A DNA stretch of 64,000 nucleotides from Hetaerina americana (Eukaryota > Arthropoda > Insecta > Odonata > Calopterygidae). The stretch's first letter is position 1. Every line of letters begins with the position of its first letter. Position numbers and translations under genes: made by a program. Shown one piece after another: positions 48,579-60,499 of this stretch. The notes beneath the pieces are model-generated. The model had not been told where the DNA came from, did not search any database, and saw only the letters and a list, made by a program, of their open reading frames with translations. The stretch spans positions 69,995,090 to 70,059,089 of the forward strand of contig JAKTNV010000006.1 of NCBI GenBank assembly GCA_022747635.1, in the 5' to 3' direction.

Positions 48579-49805
48579 CGAGGGTTGCCATATATACTAT
48601 AACCCTTTTAGCCCCATCTGTCATTTCTATCTGCAATTTTTACCCTTTAAACGCTAACTTTCTCCAGAAAATTTTGTCATTAGATCATAATTTGTGTTGT
48701 TGACAGTGAATCGAAAATTTTATCTCAGCGAAAAAAGGAGTTAATCGTAAGCACTTTCTTGCGACGATTTTTAACGACTTTAGGCGTGGATTATCAAGAC
48801 AGGAGTGCATCGATCAACTTACTTCCACTTTTGGTGATGAAGTTCCACCCTTTGCCACTGTGAAGCACTGGTATAACGAAATCCATCATGGCCGCCATTC
48901 AGCAACGAAAATCGTGAATGTCGTGCAAAATCAGTGGTTGTGCCAAAAAATATTGATACTATGCAAGCACTAGTGACTAAAGATCCTCATGTGACTTATC
49001 GTGAGATTGAACCATCCTTGTGGAATAGTATGATGAGCATCATTAACATGTTGCATGAATATTTAGCTATGAAAACAATTTGTTCGCTTCGGATCCCGCA
49101 TAATTTTATAAAAGCTCAAAAAGATGCTTAAGTCAATTGGTGCAAAGAAATTCTCAACAAATGCAATCGCGGTGCATCAAAAGCTGTGTGTAACATCTGC
49201 ACAGGTCACAATCTTGGATCCAAAACAAAACAGAAATCCACTGTACGGGTCTTCCAAGACGAGCCAAATCCGACAAAACTGACTCGTGTACGAAGTACTT
49301 CGAAGCAAAATATTGCCTTTTCCTCGGAATAACTGGATTTGTGACCATGCCGTTAGAGCAATGTAAAACCGTAAATTCTGAATGGTTCACAAGCGTTTGT
49401 TTGTCAGAAGTGCTTGGTGAAATACGAAAAAAGAATTGGCAAGAAGGATCATTCTTCATCATGAAAATGCAAGCTCGCACAGATTGGCTGAAACAATTAC
49501 CTATTTCACTAGCCAAAAGATCGAGTTCATGGGCCATCTTCCATACAGCCTTGATATAAGACTAAATTATATCTTTATTTCCCGTTTAACAAGAAAAAAT
49601 AATTTCGTATTAAAACGTATTTCGACGCCTGAAGAAGCCGTTGATACATTCAAAAGCAATACCAAAATCGGAATGGAAAATAACTGGTTCAATCGCATGA
49701 AAAAGTGTATTGATTATCATGGAGAATACTTGGAAAAACAACAAAGCCATTTCAAAAATAAATTACTTTTTATTATTAGGCTGAAAATATAAATAGCGAC
49801 CCCCG
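48579..49805 (+). mobile_element. full-length mariner with both ends, second subfamily
   Basis: The left end (CGAGGGTTGCCATATATACT) and the complement of the right end (CGGGGGTCGCTATTTATATT) form imperfect terminal inverted repeats. Each is flanked by TA (48577-48578 and 49806-49807). The length of 1227 bp is normal for mariner. Unequal repeats and a broken transposase show this is an older insertion than the 33 kb one. Confidence 0.88.
48730..49745 (+). pseudogene. mariner transposase pseudogene (SETMAR-annotated type of insects)
   Basis: Across frames the plus strand gives LSRQECIDQLTSTFGDEVPP, an HTH segment VVPKNIDTMQALVTKDPHVTYREIE (48925-49010), VFQDEPNPTKLTRVRSTSKQ, MPLEQCKTVNSEWFTSVCL, then in the frame 49436-49792 RRIILHHENASSH, SQKIEFMGHLPYSLD, STPEEAVDTFKS, WFNRMKKCIDYHGEYLEKQ. 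The first catalytic motif TGDExW is altered to TGHNLG and the second HHDN to HHEN. Two catalytic Asp residues are therefore lost. The third (PYSLD for PYSPDLAP) survives. Several frameshifts confirm it is dead. Confidence 0.9.
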
Positions 49806-49809
49806 TACT

Positions 49810-51895
49810 TGACAAATGGCGATTTTGGTCAACTACTTCATAATCCCGATCAATACACGTGGCCTTCATTCCACTAAAAGGATTTCCTCGTCAATCACGG
49901 TGAGTACTAAGCCAAATCATTTTAGACTCCGTGGGAGATAAAAGCTTATCCATTTATACCTCCTGTAAGACTCTTTTTCCGGAAGAAAGTTTTTCCCACT
50001 TCATTCTTGTGTTATATGAAGTGCGCTAGGATCAATGAGTAACCGATTTACTTCAGAAGCAACGACCTCACACGCAGGGATTCCGAGTTCGACAACATAA
50101 CGGAGGAATCCTAACGATATGGACCGCAACTCGGGTGGAACAGATTGAACTCTACGCTAGCCTCCTCTGCTTGTCTGTGATGGGACCGTGCTAGTTCCAT
50201 CACTGGCAGCGGGAATTGTTTACTCCACTTTTAACTCGGGGAGCGTTCCCTCTCCAATGCTGGCCGTTAACACTCATTTGAATCCTCACGAAGGACGTTG
50301 GCCTCCTGATCCGGCTCGAAAGGTAAAATGTATAAGGCTTTCCTGCGAAGTTTTCTCGAGTGGAGGAAGAGTGAAGATGGAATAATAAAAAAAAATACCC
50401 TGGAAAATGGGCGGCTGAAGCGCGGTGGCGGGCTAGCTACGATGCGTTGGAGTTTGTGCTCTATCCCCCCTCTCCTCCTCTCTCCCTCCCGCAAGGGTCG
50501 GAATCCCCATCGGCGGGGCGTCTATCCAATTTCCGGGAGACGGCAAAAGTATACAAGTGGCTGGTTTAACCTAAACGATCGAAAAAAACACAGTATTTTT
50601 CCAACTGTGCATCACTGAAAGCACGCGAGATTTAACGCACCCATGCTTACTGCATCGTTTATATTTCTCGTTATGAAAGATGGTAGTATTCATAGCATAA
50701 GTTATTTCCTTGTTTCCACCATTCTCGAGGTCTTAAAGTTCGTCAGTATGTTTTAAAAGCCGTATCATGTGTATTAGAGTTTCCAATATCCCGGGCCCAT
50801 TTCTCATCCTTTATACCGATTGAGAATTGAAGCACGGATAAAATCTTAATACGTACTACAAGCACAATTCTCTTGGCCGCAAAATAATAGGAGATTCTGA
50901 TTCACTTTGATGCTTCAATATATTTAACCTAATCTAGCAAATGGAACTAAAGTAAATTTGGTATTATATTTTTTTTAAATAGTAAGAAATAACTGTGTTT
51001 AGTGAATTTAAGATTATCTTTCTGCTACCTCCGCTTCATGGAGATTACAGCAAGGCATTCCAAATAGACGTATTACTGCTCTATGGCAAGCTGTTTGCAG
51101 GACTTCATACGATATTTTACACGATTGATTCACAAAACCCTGCTCGTTTAATTTCCTGATAGTTATCGTCGCCGAGAACTGAAAAGATCTCCCTTCTTTT
51201 AATTCGTAAGAACAATTTTCTGTTAGCACATGCTAATCAAAATACGAAATATTATTTTATACTTAGTCTAAATTTAAATGGTTTATTACTCTGCATAAAG
51301 GACTTAAAAGTATTTGGCCATTAAAAAAGTTATCAAATTAATTTCATAAAGCATTAATTAAAGGATTCAGTTTAATTAAATGTGTTCATTTGCGACAATT
51401 TGAGCATTAAACTGGGAAACCATCTTCACTCGATTTAGAAGGTTTTTTTTATATGATGCTTAAATCTGACTAAAATCTATTTGTTTTATAGGTATCTAAA
51501 TTCCAAATTTGGTCAGGGTCTGGTCAGTTATGCCCACAGCATAAAATTAAGGAGAACATCAAATGTAGTTATTTCACTGAATTGATGAAGTCGATTTATT
51601 TTGATAAATATAATACTCAAACCTGATCGGCCAAATGAAAATTTTGGAGAATTAAGTTGAATGAAATGCCTAGTTTTAGTTAAATAACAGATAATTGGGA
51701 AATGGGAAGCAATAAATGGAACCATCATGATGTAATATTTCCATTCCTCCATAAACCTTACAAACAGTGTTGGAGATGTTTCAAAGCCTGAAAACTACAT
51801 ATTATTCGGTATTCTATCATTTAATTTTGGCTTTGGTTGGACAAGGACTGAGCATTGACACATTTCTAAGCCTCTGAGGTAAAACACAAATTGAT
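49810..51895. other. no recognised feature; GC-richer patch at 50160-50570
   Basis: The patch has CpGs and a purine/pyrimidine asymmetry (CCCCCCTCTCCTCCTCTCTCCC near 50465). The remainder is AT-rich with short frames. Confidence 0.5.
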
Positions 51896-51899
51896 ACAC

Positions 51900-53240
51900 G
51901 ACTTAGCAAAATTTAATCTTAAAGTCGGCGTGCTTCCTTCCCCTCTCCATTTTTTTAAACAAATGATTATACTTTCCTCCAAAAATATAGTTTGTCTAGC
52001 GTCCTCTTTCCATCGAAGTCTTCAACAGCTGCCAATAAAAATGTTCTCTGGCCGCCTTACCTGCCACCTCTGTATTATTCACAAAAACCCTCTCTATGCC
52101 GAATATTCCTTCGTTTGTTTTCCTTTCCATTAGTTTCACCTTGCCAATCCTTACCCACAGCCACACCTCAAATGCCTCAAGTCTTAGCTTATCGCATGGC
52201 TTCGCCGAATAATTGGTTTCCGCGCACAGCGCATAACAAAGTTTTCAATTATGATTTAGTAACACTGTCATAAAAAACCCTCGGTATGAATTATCCATCA
52301 AAAGATATCTTGTCTAATACAATTTTTGACTCACATATTTCACAAGTTTGACCATCTTCGTCCAAAAAACTACCAACATAGCTAAACTAGTTCACCTCTT
52401 CTAGTATTTGCCCTTCGAAAATTGTAAATGAGCGATTCTGTTTCTTATTAATTCCATCAAAATATGTTTTTTTTATATTTTTAAAATTATTCAAAATGAT
52501 TGAACCTTATTAAATTTTTCTTTTAGGCCTCATAAAATTATTGTTTTACATTTATTCTCGTCTCATACCTATCACACTGATTTTCAAAACTATCATTAAT
52601 AATTGCAATCCCTTGGCAAAGTGGTTAAGTTAAGCTTGAACGTTCAAAAATATGAAAGAACAAATTTAAATTGAATAATATCCTCACTGACATTTATTCT
52701 TATGTTCCATTTTTGCCATACCGCTTTTGACACGTTCAAAATTACATAACATAGTGAACACCGCTGTCTTTTAACTACCCATCGCGGCCCTCCGTCCGTC
52801 ACATGACACTGAGCAATCTGAGAAATATGTAGCTTGTCTCTCGACCTTTATCTCAAATATACTCCTATCCCCTGTGATACCTTTCATAGATCCATCCAAT
52901 TATACAAGACCTTCTCCGAATCTTTGAAACATACAAATACATTCCGATTGTATTCTATGCTTCTCTCAACTAGTGATATTATTATTTATATGGTCATTAC
53001 AATGGACTCTCCTCTTTCTTTACTGAGTTCCCAAAGTAATCATTGGCGCTGCTCGCCATCCTCTTGTTGCTGAATCTGAGAATCCCTACAACTGCGAACG
53101 AAATCAAATCTATTGTTCCGTAGCCCTTACGTATGGCTGAATTTCCTTTTTTTGGATTATGAACTGTGTTAAGACGAAATTTTCTGGTCAAGTATCTCGT
53201 TCATACGTAAATGCTTCACACTACTACATAAAATCTATTT
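51900..53240 (-). mobile_element. RTE-like LINE, old decayed copy
   Basis: On the minus strand AAACTAATGGAAAGGAAAACAAACGAAGGAATATTCGGCAT (52135-52095) matches the codons of KVKWTERKTNEEVLGM in the best copy. 52590-52520 (TTGAAAATCAGTGTGATAGGTATGAGACGAGAATAAATG) matches the LEIQCDRYGMRININ codons. Upstream RT similarity fades after about 52800. Multiple stops and no persistent frame. Confidence 0.6.
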
Positions 53241-53244
53241 CTTC

Positions 53245-55655
53245 AGCGCTCTCCTAAACCCCTCCATAGGTCAGAATGTTATTTATTCAAACAGCCTAAC
53301 TTGATTTCTATTCCCTTAGTTTTAATTCAACGTCACAATTAATAATGCCTAAGCTATTGTAATCTAAATTATATTCTGATTCTACGTCTAAACTTGCTGC
53401 TCTCCAATTATTTTTACATAGATACTAAATGTATTTTTTCCATATTTTATTTCATTTTTCCGAAGTAAATGCATGGTTAACCTACTTTTTGTTTGATGGA
53501 GGGACAGAAAGCAGACAGTAGGATAGCAAAGAAAACTTTCGGCTATATCTTGATAAAATGTGTACGCAATGTGATATTTGGAAAAAGCAGGATGGTTTCT
53601 ATGCCAGATATGGTCCATTTCGCTGCCTATTTTTGCAAAACCCTAGAGTGAAAGACATATCGATGTACCCAAGAATAACACTAATATCAATTTCTGCAAT
53701 TGGAGATCAATGATACATCAAATACGAGAAACCTTTGAGGAGTTCAATTAGAATATGAAGCGACTGCACACTTCCTGAATGATATCTAACATTCCCAGAA
53801 GGGAACACGAATGCTACTTCGATAAGAGCACGAAATGGAAATTTTGTCGTTTTGGTTTCTTTCAAATTTGATATTTATTTGTTTCCACCTATTTACACAT
53901 GCTCCACAATTAGCTGAATAAATATTATCTAATTAATTGGAAGCGTGCAATGCTGTTACGCATGGCTCCATTTCAATTATTTGGTATCAGAGGCAAAAAA
54001 ATGCTCCTTAACCCGCTAAGCGTAAGTTTATAGTTTTCATTAAGTTCAAATATTTATTTTCATGAAACTCTTGCTTCATTTCACCCAATTACATCAAGGT
54101 TATCGATGAAATGTTCTTCATAATGATGCAATAGATGTTGGTATGGTAACTGCAATAATCCGGTTCCAGCCAATAGAGATTTTTTTTAAATGTTAGCTAC
54201 TTGACACCAAATGAGTAGGTGGTGCGGACCTCCGTAGCTGGGGAAACAGCACTGCAGCACCTGTAAGTTCATCTGCGGCAGGTGAATCAAAAGGCTGCTG
54301 CTAATAGGTGCAATAGGTATGGGTTTCATCATCCATCACCTTTCGAATCTCTTCCAAAAGTGTCAAATTTTGCGATTGATAAAAGAGAGCACGTTGGGAT
54401 CTCCGGCTGAGGAATTATAGATTAAATATTCCCCTATGCCTACCAATTTAGCGCTTGATATTTAAACTTTGGGTCTCCTTGAGCATTAAAAGGAAATAAA
54501 ATTCCAAAAATAATCATTAAGGGCATGCGAAAACATAAAAACATAAAATAGTTGAAATGTCCTCGCGGATGAAGTGAAATGAATATCCCGAAGAGAAGAG
54601 CATTTTCCGTGAATTTTAAATGACCATATCACCGATATCTCTCAACTTCTCCCATTATAAGAGAAATATTATGATAGTATGATTTTAGTGATGGGGTATG
54701 AGTAAAATAGTTCTAAAATGAAATAAAGCAGCATGCCTAAAAAGGTACATCGATAACTGTGCCAACCACAACAAAAAACAAAAAGAGCATAGAATTAACA
54801 CTGGCGCTATTTTATGCAATTTACATACGCTGCAAAGATCACAGCTAAAATATAGAAATACATTCCAAAATGTATTATTTTAAACAACGACACACGTAAG
54901 GTGAACAAAACATGAATTTTTCTGTTTATCATACTATATGGTGATTATTTGAGTCCCGCGATGGACAAAGGGTCGCTCAACCCGGCTATTCCCGTCTTAA
55001 GGAACATAAAATTGCAAATGTGGTTTGTCTGATGGAACTTTAGGATTCGCATTTAAATTCAAATCCAATCACCCATGCCAAGCAGACTATATAAGAGGGA
55101 CTTTTTATGTTTTACTTAATCTTCCCTAAGTAGTTGGCATTCTGCTTCTTCCAAACACGAATTTGAATTGCATATCATTTACACTGTAAAATATTTTTAC
55201 CAATAATCTAATACTCCTCTCTGAAGAGAGGGCAGAGTCGATAAAATTGACAAAGAGAGGACTATGCATTTAAAATTAAGTAAAGGGAAAAAAGCCTATA
55301 AGAATAATGAAACTGGTACCAAGGGGAGAGTTATGAAAGAGTGCAGATGCCAATGGATAACAAATGAGACATAATGCTTCTTGATTTTTTTACTTTTTAA
55401 TTAAAATTAATATTCTCCCATTTGAAACAATTTTAATTATCTGGTGAACATTCAACAGTACGTCTTTTACTTCTTCTCCTGCGAGTCAATTTTCGTTAAC
55501 ATATATAACATTCCTTTAAATTATCGCTCCAAAAATGCATTCCTAAATCGCATATTTTGTGAACATATATTTTCGCCTTGGCGAGGCTAAAAAGTACACG
55601 AATATTTATACCCATCTAAATTCTCCTTAATAATATTTAAACTAACATAAACACG
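53245..55655. other. no recognised feature
   Basis: AT-rich. A short GC-richer patch at 54215-54320 (GCAGCACCTGTAAGTTC, GCGGCAGGTGAATC) matches nothing I can name. Confidence 0.5.
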
Positions 55656-55659
55656 GATT

Positions 55660-55765
55660 ACAGGGAGAGGAACTGGTCCCCCTACCCTGATGTGTGAATT
55701 TCACACGCCGTATAGGGCTTAGTACTGTGCGAACTCATCCATCACCTACCAAATTGACCAAAGGG
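55660..55765. repeat. second copy of the dispersed repeat at 44 kb
   Basis: Shares GATGTGTGAATTTCA, a C-rich segment just before it and CCATCACCTA after it with 44085-44190. Class unknown. Confidence 0.5.
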
Positions 55766-55769
55766 TTGA

Positions 55770-56560
55770 TCACTGTGTTTATGGTAAATACGGATTATAA
55801 TTATTGCCCATGCAAGGTCAATAAAGGAGGTGAAATGTTGACTAAGTCTGTAGTTGTTAAAGTTATGCATATTATAATTTCTCTAGCCCCTAACCATAAA
55901 GAAACTTCAATATCTTTAGAAGGGTAAAACTGATTTCATACATAACCGGTTTGAGATAGATGTTCTGAACGAAAACATAGATCAGATATTTTCAGTTGAG
56001 TCATTGGTGCTCTAATGAGAAATATTATAGTATGCCTATGAGTGCTTTAGTTGTTAGGAGCCTTTGCAATCACCTATAATCTTTCTGCCACAAAGTGGTA
56101 ATAAACATTTTTCCTTCTAGTAAATACATTCTATTTAGTCCTTTCAATATCACCAATGGATTGTTTCATGCTTTAGCATATGATTTTCATATATACACAT
56201 TACTGCCATCCGATATCAGTTTAATATATTTTTGACTATGGACAGCCCAATTAAATCAAATAATTCTCATAAAAATAGTGATATCTTTGTTTTCACACCA
56301 AATACGTGCAATTATTTATTGTTCGGGATTTCAAGTTAAAAATGTTTTGAGGCTCCAGAGTACATTCGTCAAAATCAATTTGGAATTATTTCCCACAACA
56401 CATCGAGACAGAGATGGTTTTATTAATTATCAAAGATTTCAATACAATAAACTCTCACCAATTCTATTCCCCCTAGCACAACTGGATAAATTCGTTAATT
56501 CCTCACATACGCTCAAACAAGAATGTCATCGGAGAGAGCCCGATTTTGATATTCTTGCAG
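55770..56560. other. no recognised feature
   Basis: AT-rich with short frames. Confidence 0.5.
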
Positions 56561-56569
56561 CGTTTTGAA

Positions 56570-57480
56570 CTCCCAAATGCTTTCCGGTTATAATCTTCAT
56601 CTAAACCCAAAGGATTCCCACATCCTTCCTTTTTCCTTTCCCCATCAACTCCAAACGCCGTCCCCACCCCTACCCCTATCCCTAGACGTCCCTAAAATCC
56701 TACCCCTGCAACTAATCCCTCACCACGCTCCTTCCTTCCTCTTTACAGCTCCCATCTCTCTTCTCCAGAAAACCTCCATGCTCCACTCCAGTTCCTTACG
56801 CCCACCCAGAGGAGAACCCTTTCCCTAGTTACCTTCCCCCACCCAGCAGAGGGACACAAGGAAGGGCGGGTGGGTCGGAGACGCTCAAAGGGAAAAAAAG
56901 TTTGAAGACGAGAAAAAGTACGGAGGTGAAAAGAAAGGCGAGGGGGGGGACAGGGAGGGAGGATAAGGAGACGTTGGCTGAGGAAGGAAGGAAAAAGTTG
57001 GGGAAAACTTTTCTTCACCATCCGCCAGAGTTCTCTACTTGACCTCCCTCCTAAACATTGGGAAACCCCGTTTTCCACTCTAACTGACAGAGAAATACTC
57101 GTAAGGATTGCTACTTCCCTTCAAGACCTCACAAACACACGCGCTCACCCGTCCGTTCCTATCCCTCCTCTATCTCTCTTGCGACCCAAGACTCATTCCC
57201 CACAATTCCGCACCCTATTTCGTTCGTTCCCTCATCCCGTTCCCCGGAATGACTTCATCCTCACCCCAAAAACCGACCCCACGCGAAACCAGGAGACACA
57301 TAACCGAACGCATGAGGGCAGTCACATTATTTGACGAGTCATATTTCACTCCCCAGAATTGTGAAAGTTTCCCTTGGAGTATTTTTTTTAATGTACTATG
57401 TCGTCCTCCTCTCGCACCCTAACCACCCATGTGCTCCTTCTCCTTCCCTTTTAACTTTTTTCAACATTTTTTCGACTGTG
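56570..57480. other. pyrimidine-purine-pyrimidine mosaic island
   Basis: 56590-56830 is C/T-rich, 56850-57000 is G/A-rich (GGCGAGGGGGGGACAGGG) and 57100-57450 is C/T-rich again. Long frames on both strands are explained by stop-poor simple sequence. I see no protein domain. Confidence 0.55.
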
Positions 57481-57484
57481 AAAC

Positions 57485-58835
57485 ATTTGTCGAATCCCAC
57501 GATATTTCACAAAGACTTATATTGTTCAAGATCCCCCCATTTAATAAGTTTCACCTTTCAGCTCAAGATTTATTGAAAGCATAGTTTGCAAGGTCAATAT
57601 TTCTCCTGCTTTTCGAGAATATGCGGAATGTTTACATGCATCGTTAATGTATTGGTATTTACCAGTCCGATCTCTTACATTCAGCCGTTATCTTCGTGAC
57701 TGTAATTATGATTCAACTTGTTCATACACATATCGATAAACCCCCATGCCAATTACATAATTCTTCAGAAAGAAACCAAATCAATAGCTCTTGTTCCTAA
57801 ATCATGCTTTGGGAAATACTGTCCTTAAACATCGGAGTCTGGCATTATTTCCAAATAAACTCCTACCCGAGAGGGCATTGATAATTTACAAGCCCACATA
57901 ATTACTGATTGATAATTCAAATAAAACGTATTCTAGAATAGAGAGCGTGGGAGACCAATTTATAACGGAAATTAACTCCATTTTTGGAGTAATCCAAATA
58001 AAAGAATGAGGCCTCAAAGTGGCGAAAAACAAGGTAAATAATTTCTCCTTTGCCATGTGACTATTACGCTCACGCAATTATGTAAATCATGTAAAGAAAT
58101 TAATTCTAACCACAAGTTCCTAGTCCTCTCTTCTTGTTTAATCTGTTCTTTTGTTTCATATATGTTCTTCTTTTTCATTATAAGGGTGCATCACCAGACC
58201 ATTGCCATCGGGCCACTTTCCTAATTGTAAAGTAATGTAACTCATAATAATAATTAGCGATGTTCCATTTAAATCACAAGCACATCAGTAATGATATTTT
58301 AATTCTTACACAACCTAGCTTGTGTAGCCGTTGAATCTTTTTCAAGTTTTCTATTGTTACTGATAAGAGAAACAAATAAATTTGTCGCACAATTTCGGCA
58401 GAGTTAATGGTTGGTCCTATCGGAAAAACTCGATTGTTTTCTATGCTGACATTTTTCACGAAGGAATACTCATAAATTCCGCGTAAGTACCAATAATAAT
58501 AAACTGAATTCATGTTTTGAACATTAGTTCTCCTTTTTAAACACTAGAACAATTGGCCATTTAACGGACTAGGAAGATAAATTTATATCTAATAACTCAT
58601 GATGAATATAATAAAATTTGAATAAATATTAATGAGACAGGCCAATTTATGTGAATATAAGTGATCAGGTATTTAAAATAAAATGTGTCACTTCTGAAAT
58701 TTCCAAGAAAATTGAAAAGTTGGCACCGATAGCAACGGATCAAAATTTACATGCATGGTGATACTTATAAATATATCTTGGGTATCAAATGGAAATCCAC
58801 AAAATTCATCTGAAACACTTGCACGTGCGAGAGAA
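57485..58835. other. AT-rich sequence, no recognised feature
   Basis: Nothing assignable. Confidence 0.5.
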
Positions 58836-58839
58836 AAGC

Positions 58840-59440
58840 TGAGGTTGAACTTGGAGGTGCGAAGTAACTAGCGGAAAATTTCAACTCAATTGGAAGAAGA
58901 ATAACATTAGAAGAAAGAAACTCAAGGGACATGAAACACAAAATAGGTCAAGACGAGACTTATTGTGGAGGCCCAACTGGCACGATTCAAAATTCCTAGT
59001 TAGAAAGAGGAAGCAGTGTGTGAAGGAGTTTATGGGGGAACCCTTTTCAGATCGGAAACGTACAATATTGGAAAAATGGAACGAAAAAGACTAGAACCGT
59101 CAGAAATATGGTACTGGAGTCGGTTTCAGAAGATTTAATGCACAGCTAAAGTAAAAAAAACAGTTACGGAGAAGATTAGAAAAAAAGGAGAGTAAAGTCG
59201 AGCACAAAACATAAAAGTTGATGACGATGCCGTAAAGATTGTGCATATCCTAATGTAGAGAGAATTTCTGTAGGAAGGGTTGTTGAAGAATGAGAAAAGA
59301 ATGTAAAACTTCAACAGGAAGAGCAAGAGGCAAGTGAATTACATAAGCAAAGAGTAGTCTAAGAAATTGGAGATTTAAGGGCACATTATATAAGGAATGC
59401 AATCAAATGGCAGGAGGACAGTTCACCTGTTCTCGGATAC
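58840..59440 (+). pseudogene. second RTE-like LINE subfamily, 3' coding fragment
   Basis: Across frames: GRRITLEERNSRDMKHKIGQ (family YLGRxIT...DIKxRIxxAK), then SETYNIGKMERKRLEPSEIW and YWSRFQK (family GSETWTIxKxxxKRLEAFEMWYWRRMLK), followed by a TEKIRKKGE-type segment. The YLGRRIT form differs from YLGSVLDQHG of the main family here, so it is a separate lineage. The RT core and endonuclease are absent. Stops and indels are present. Confidence 0.65.
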
Positions 59441-59444
59441 AAAG

Positions 59445-60285
59445 GCTAATTAAATATATAAATCAGCCGTTGTATTTCAATTATTCGCCAAGGATATGTA
59501 ATAACTCCGCTGGGTCTTCAATATCTTAATACCGCTCTAAATGGAACGAATATATGCCAACACATTTCCCCAGTCCCAGAGGTTATAAAAATTGTCAAGA
59601 CATCTAATGCAAGCTTATGTGTTCACAAGGTATAGTTTTGGTATAATATAAAAATATTTTAGATAAAAAAGCAACGCAGAGTGTACTAAATTAAGATTCA
59701 TGACCGTATGTTCCCTCTAAAGAATAATTTATAATGCTCAAAAAAGGAACCAGGAGGGAAAATTCGCAGTATCATGCAACAAATATATCACAGATCAAAA
59801 CTAAAATGTATTCATTCATCCTCTAGCTCTTAAAAAAAGGCAGCGAGTTAGCTAAAAGCATTATACTAAATTGCAATGAGAAAAAATTGTTTAAAACATA
59901 TTCTTAAATATATAGGTGGACGAAAAAATAATATATGACGCACACACCCAGACCCTCAAGTATGGTAACACGCGACCTTACAGTTTCTCTAAAAATCTCC
60001 ATTTCATGCAGAAAGGAAACTTTAATTCATACTGACACGCCCGGAATAACAAGGCCAATATAGTGCTATGATTTCTTTACATCATAACCAAATTGCATCG
60101 AGACAAGAGCTAGGGTAAGTTTTGCAGCAATCCAAATGAGGAAATCAAATTCCAAGAAACTGCGGGAGATGCCGCCGCAGAAGCTTTTTGACGGAGCCAT
60201 CCGCTACGTGCCGATGAAATGCAACATTTTACCCTCTGAAACATTTACATTGTAATGAGGGAATCAATTTTTTTAATATTTACCC
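59445..60285. other. no recognised feature
   Basis: AT-rich sequence leading into the microsatellite at 60290. Confidence 0.5.
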
Positions 60286-60288
60286 ATA

Positions 60289-60289
60289 A

Positions 60290-60379
<90 letters not shown>
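60289..60379. repeat. (TA)n microsatellite
   Basis: TA run of about 45 units with rare interruptions (GTATAT near 60308, ACATAT near 60362). Confidence 0.97.
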
Positions 60380-60395
60380 GAGTAAGCGAACAAGA

Positions 60396-60434
60396 ACGAA
60401 AGCATATATATATATATACTATATATGCTTTCGT
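60396..60434. repeat. 14-bp inverted repeat beside the microsatellite
   Basis: ACGAAAGCATATAT (60396-60409) and ATATATGCTTTCGT (60421-60434) are exact inverses. The spacer is TA-rich, so the hairpin can extend. Confidence 0.9.
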
Positions 60435-60499
60435 AGACGTAACACGGAAGTGCCGAATAGTACAATAGACAGTAACACACAATATAGAAACAAAAAAAG

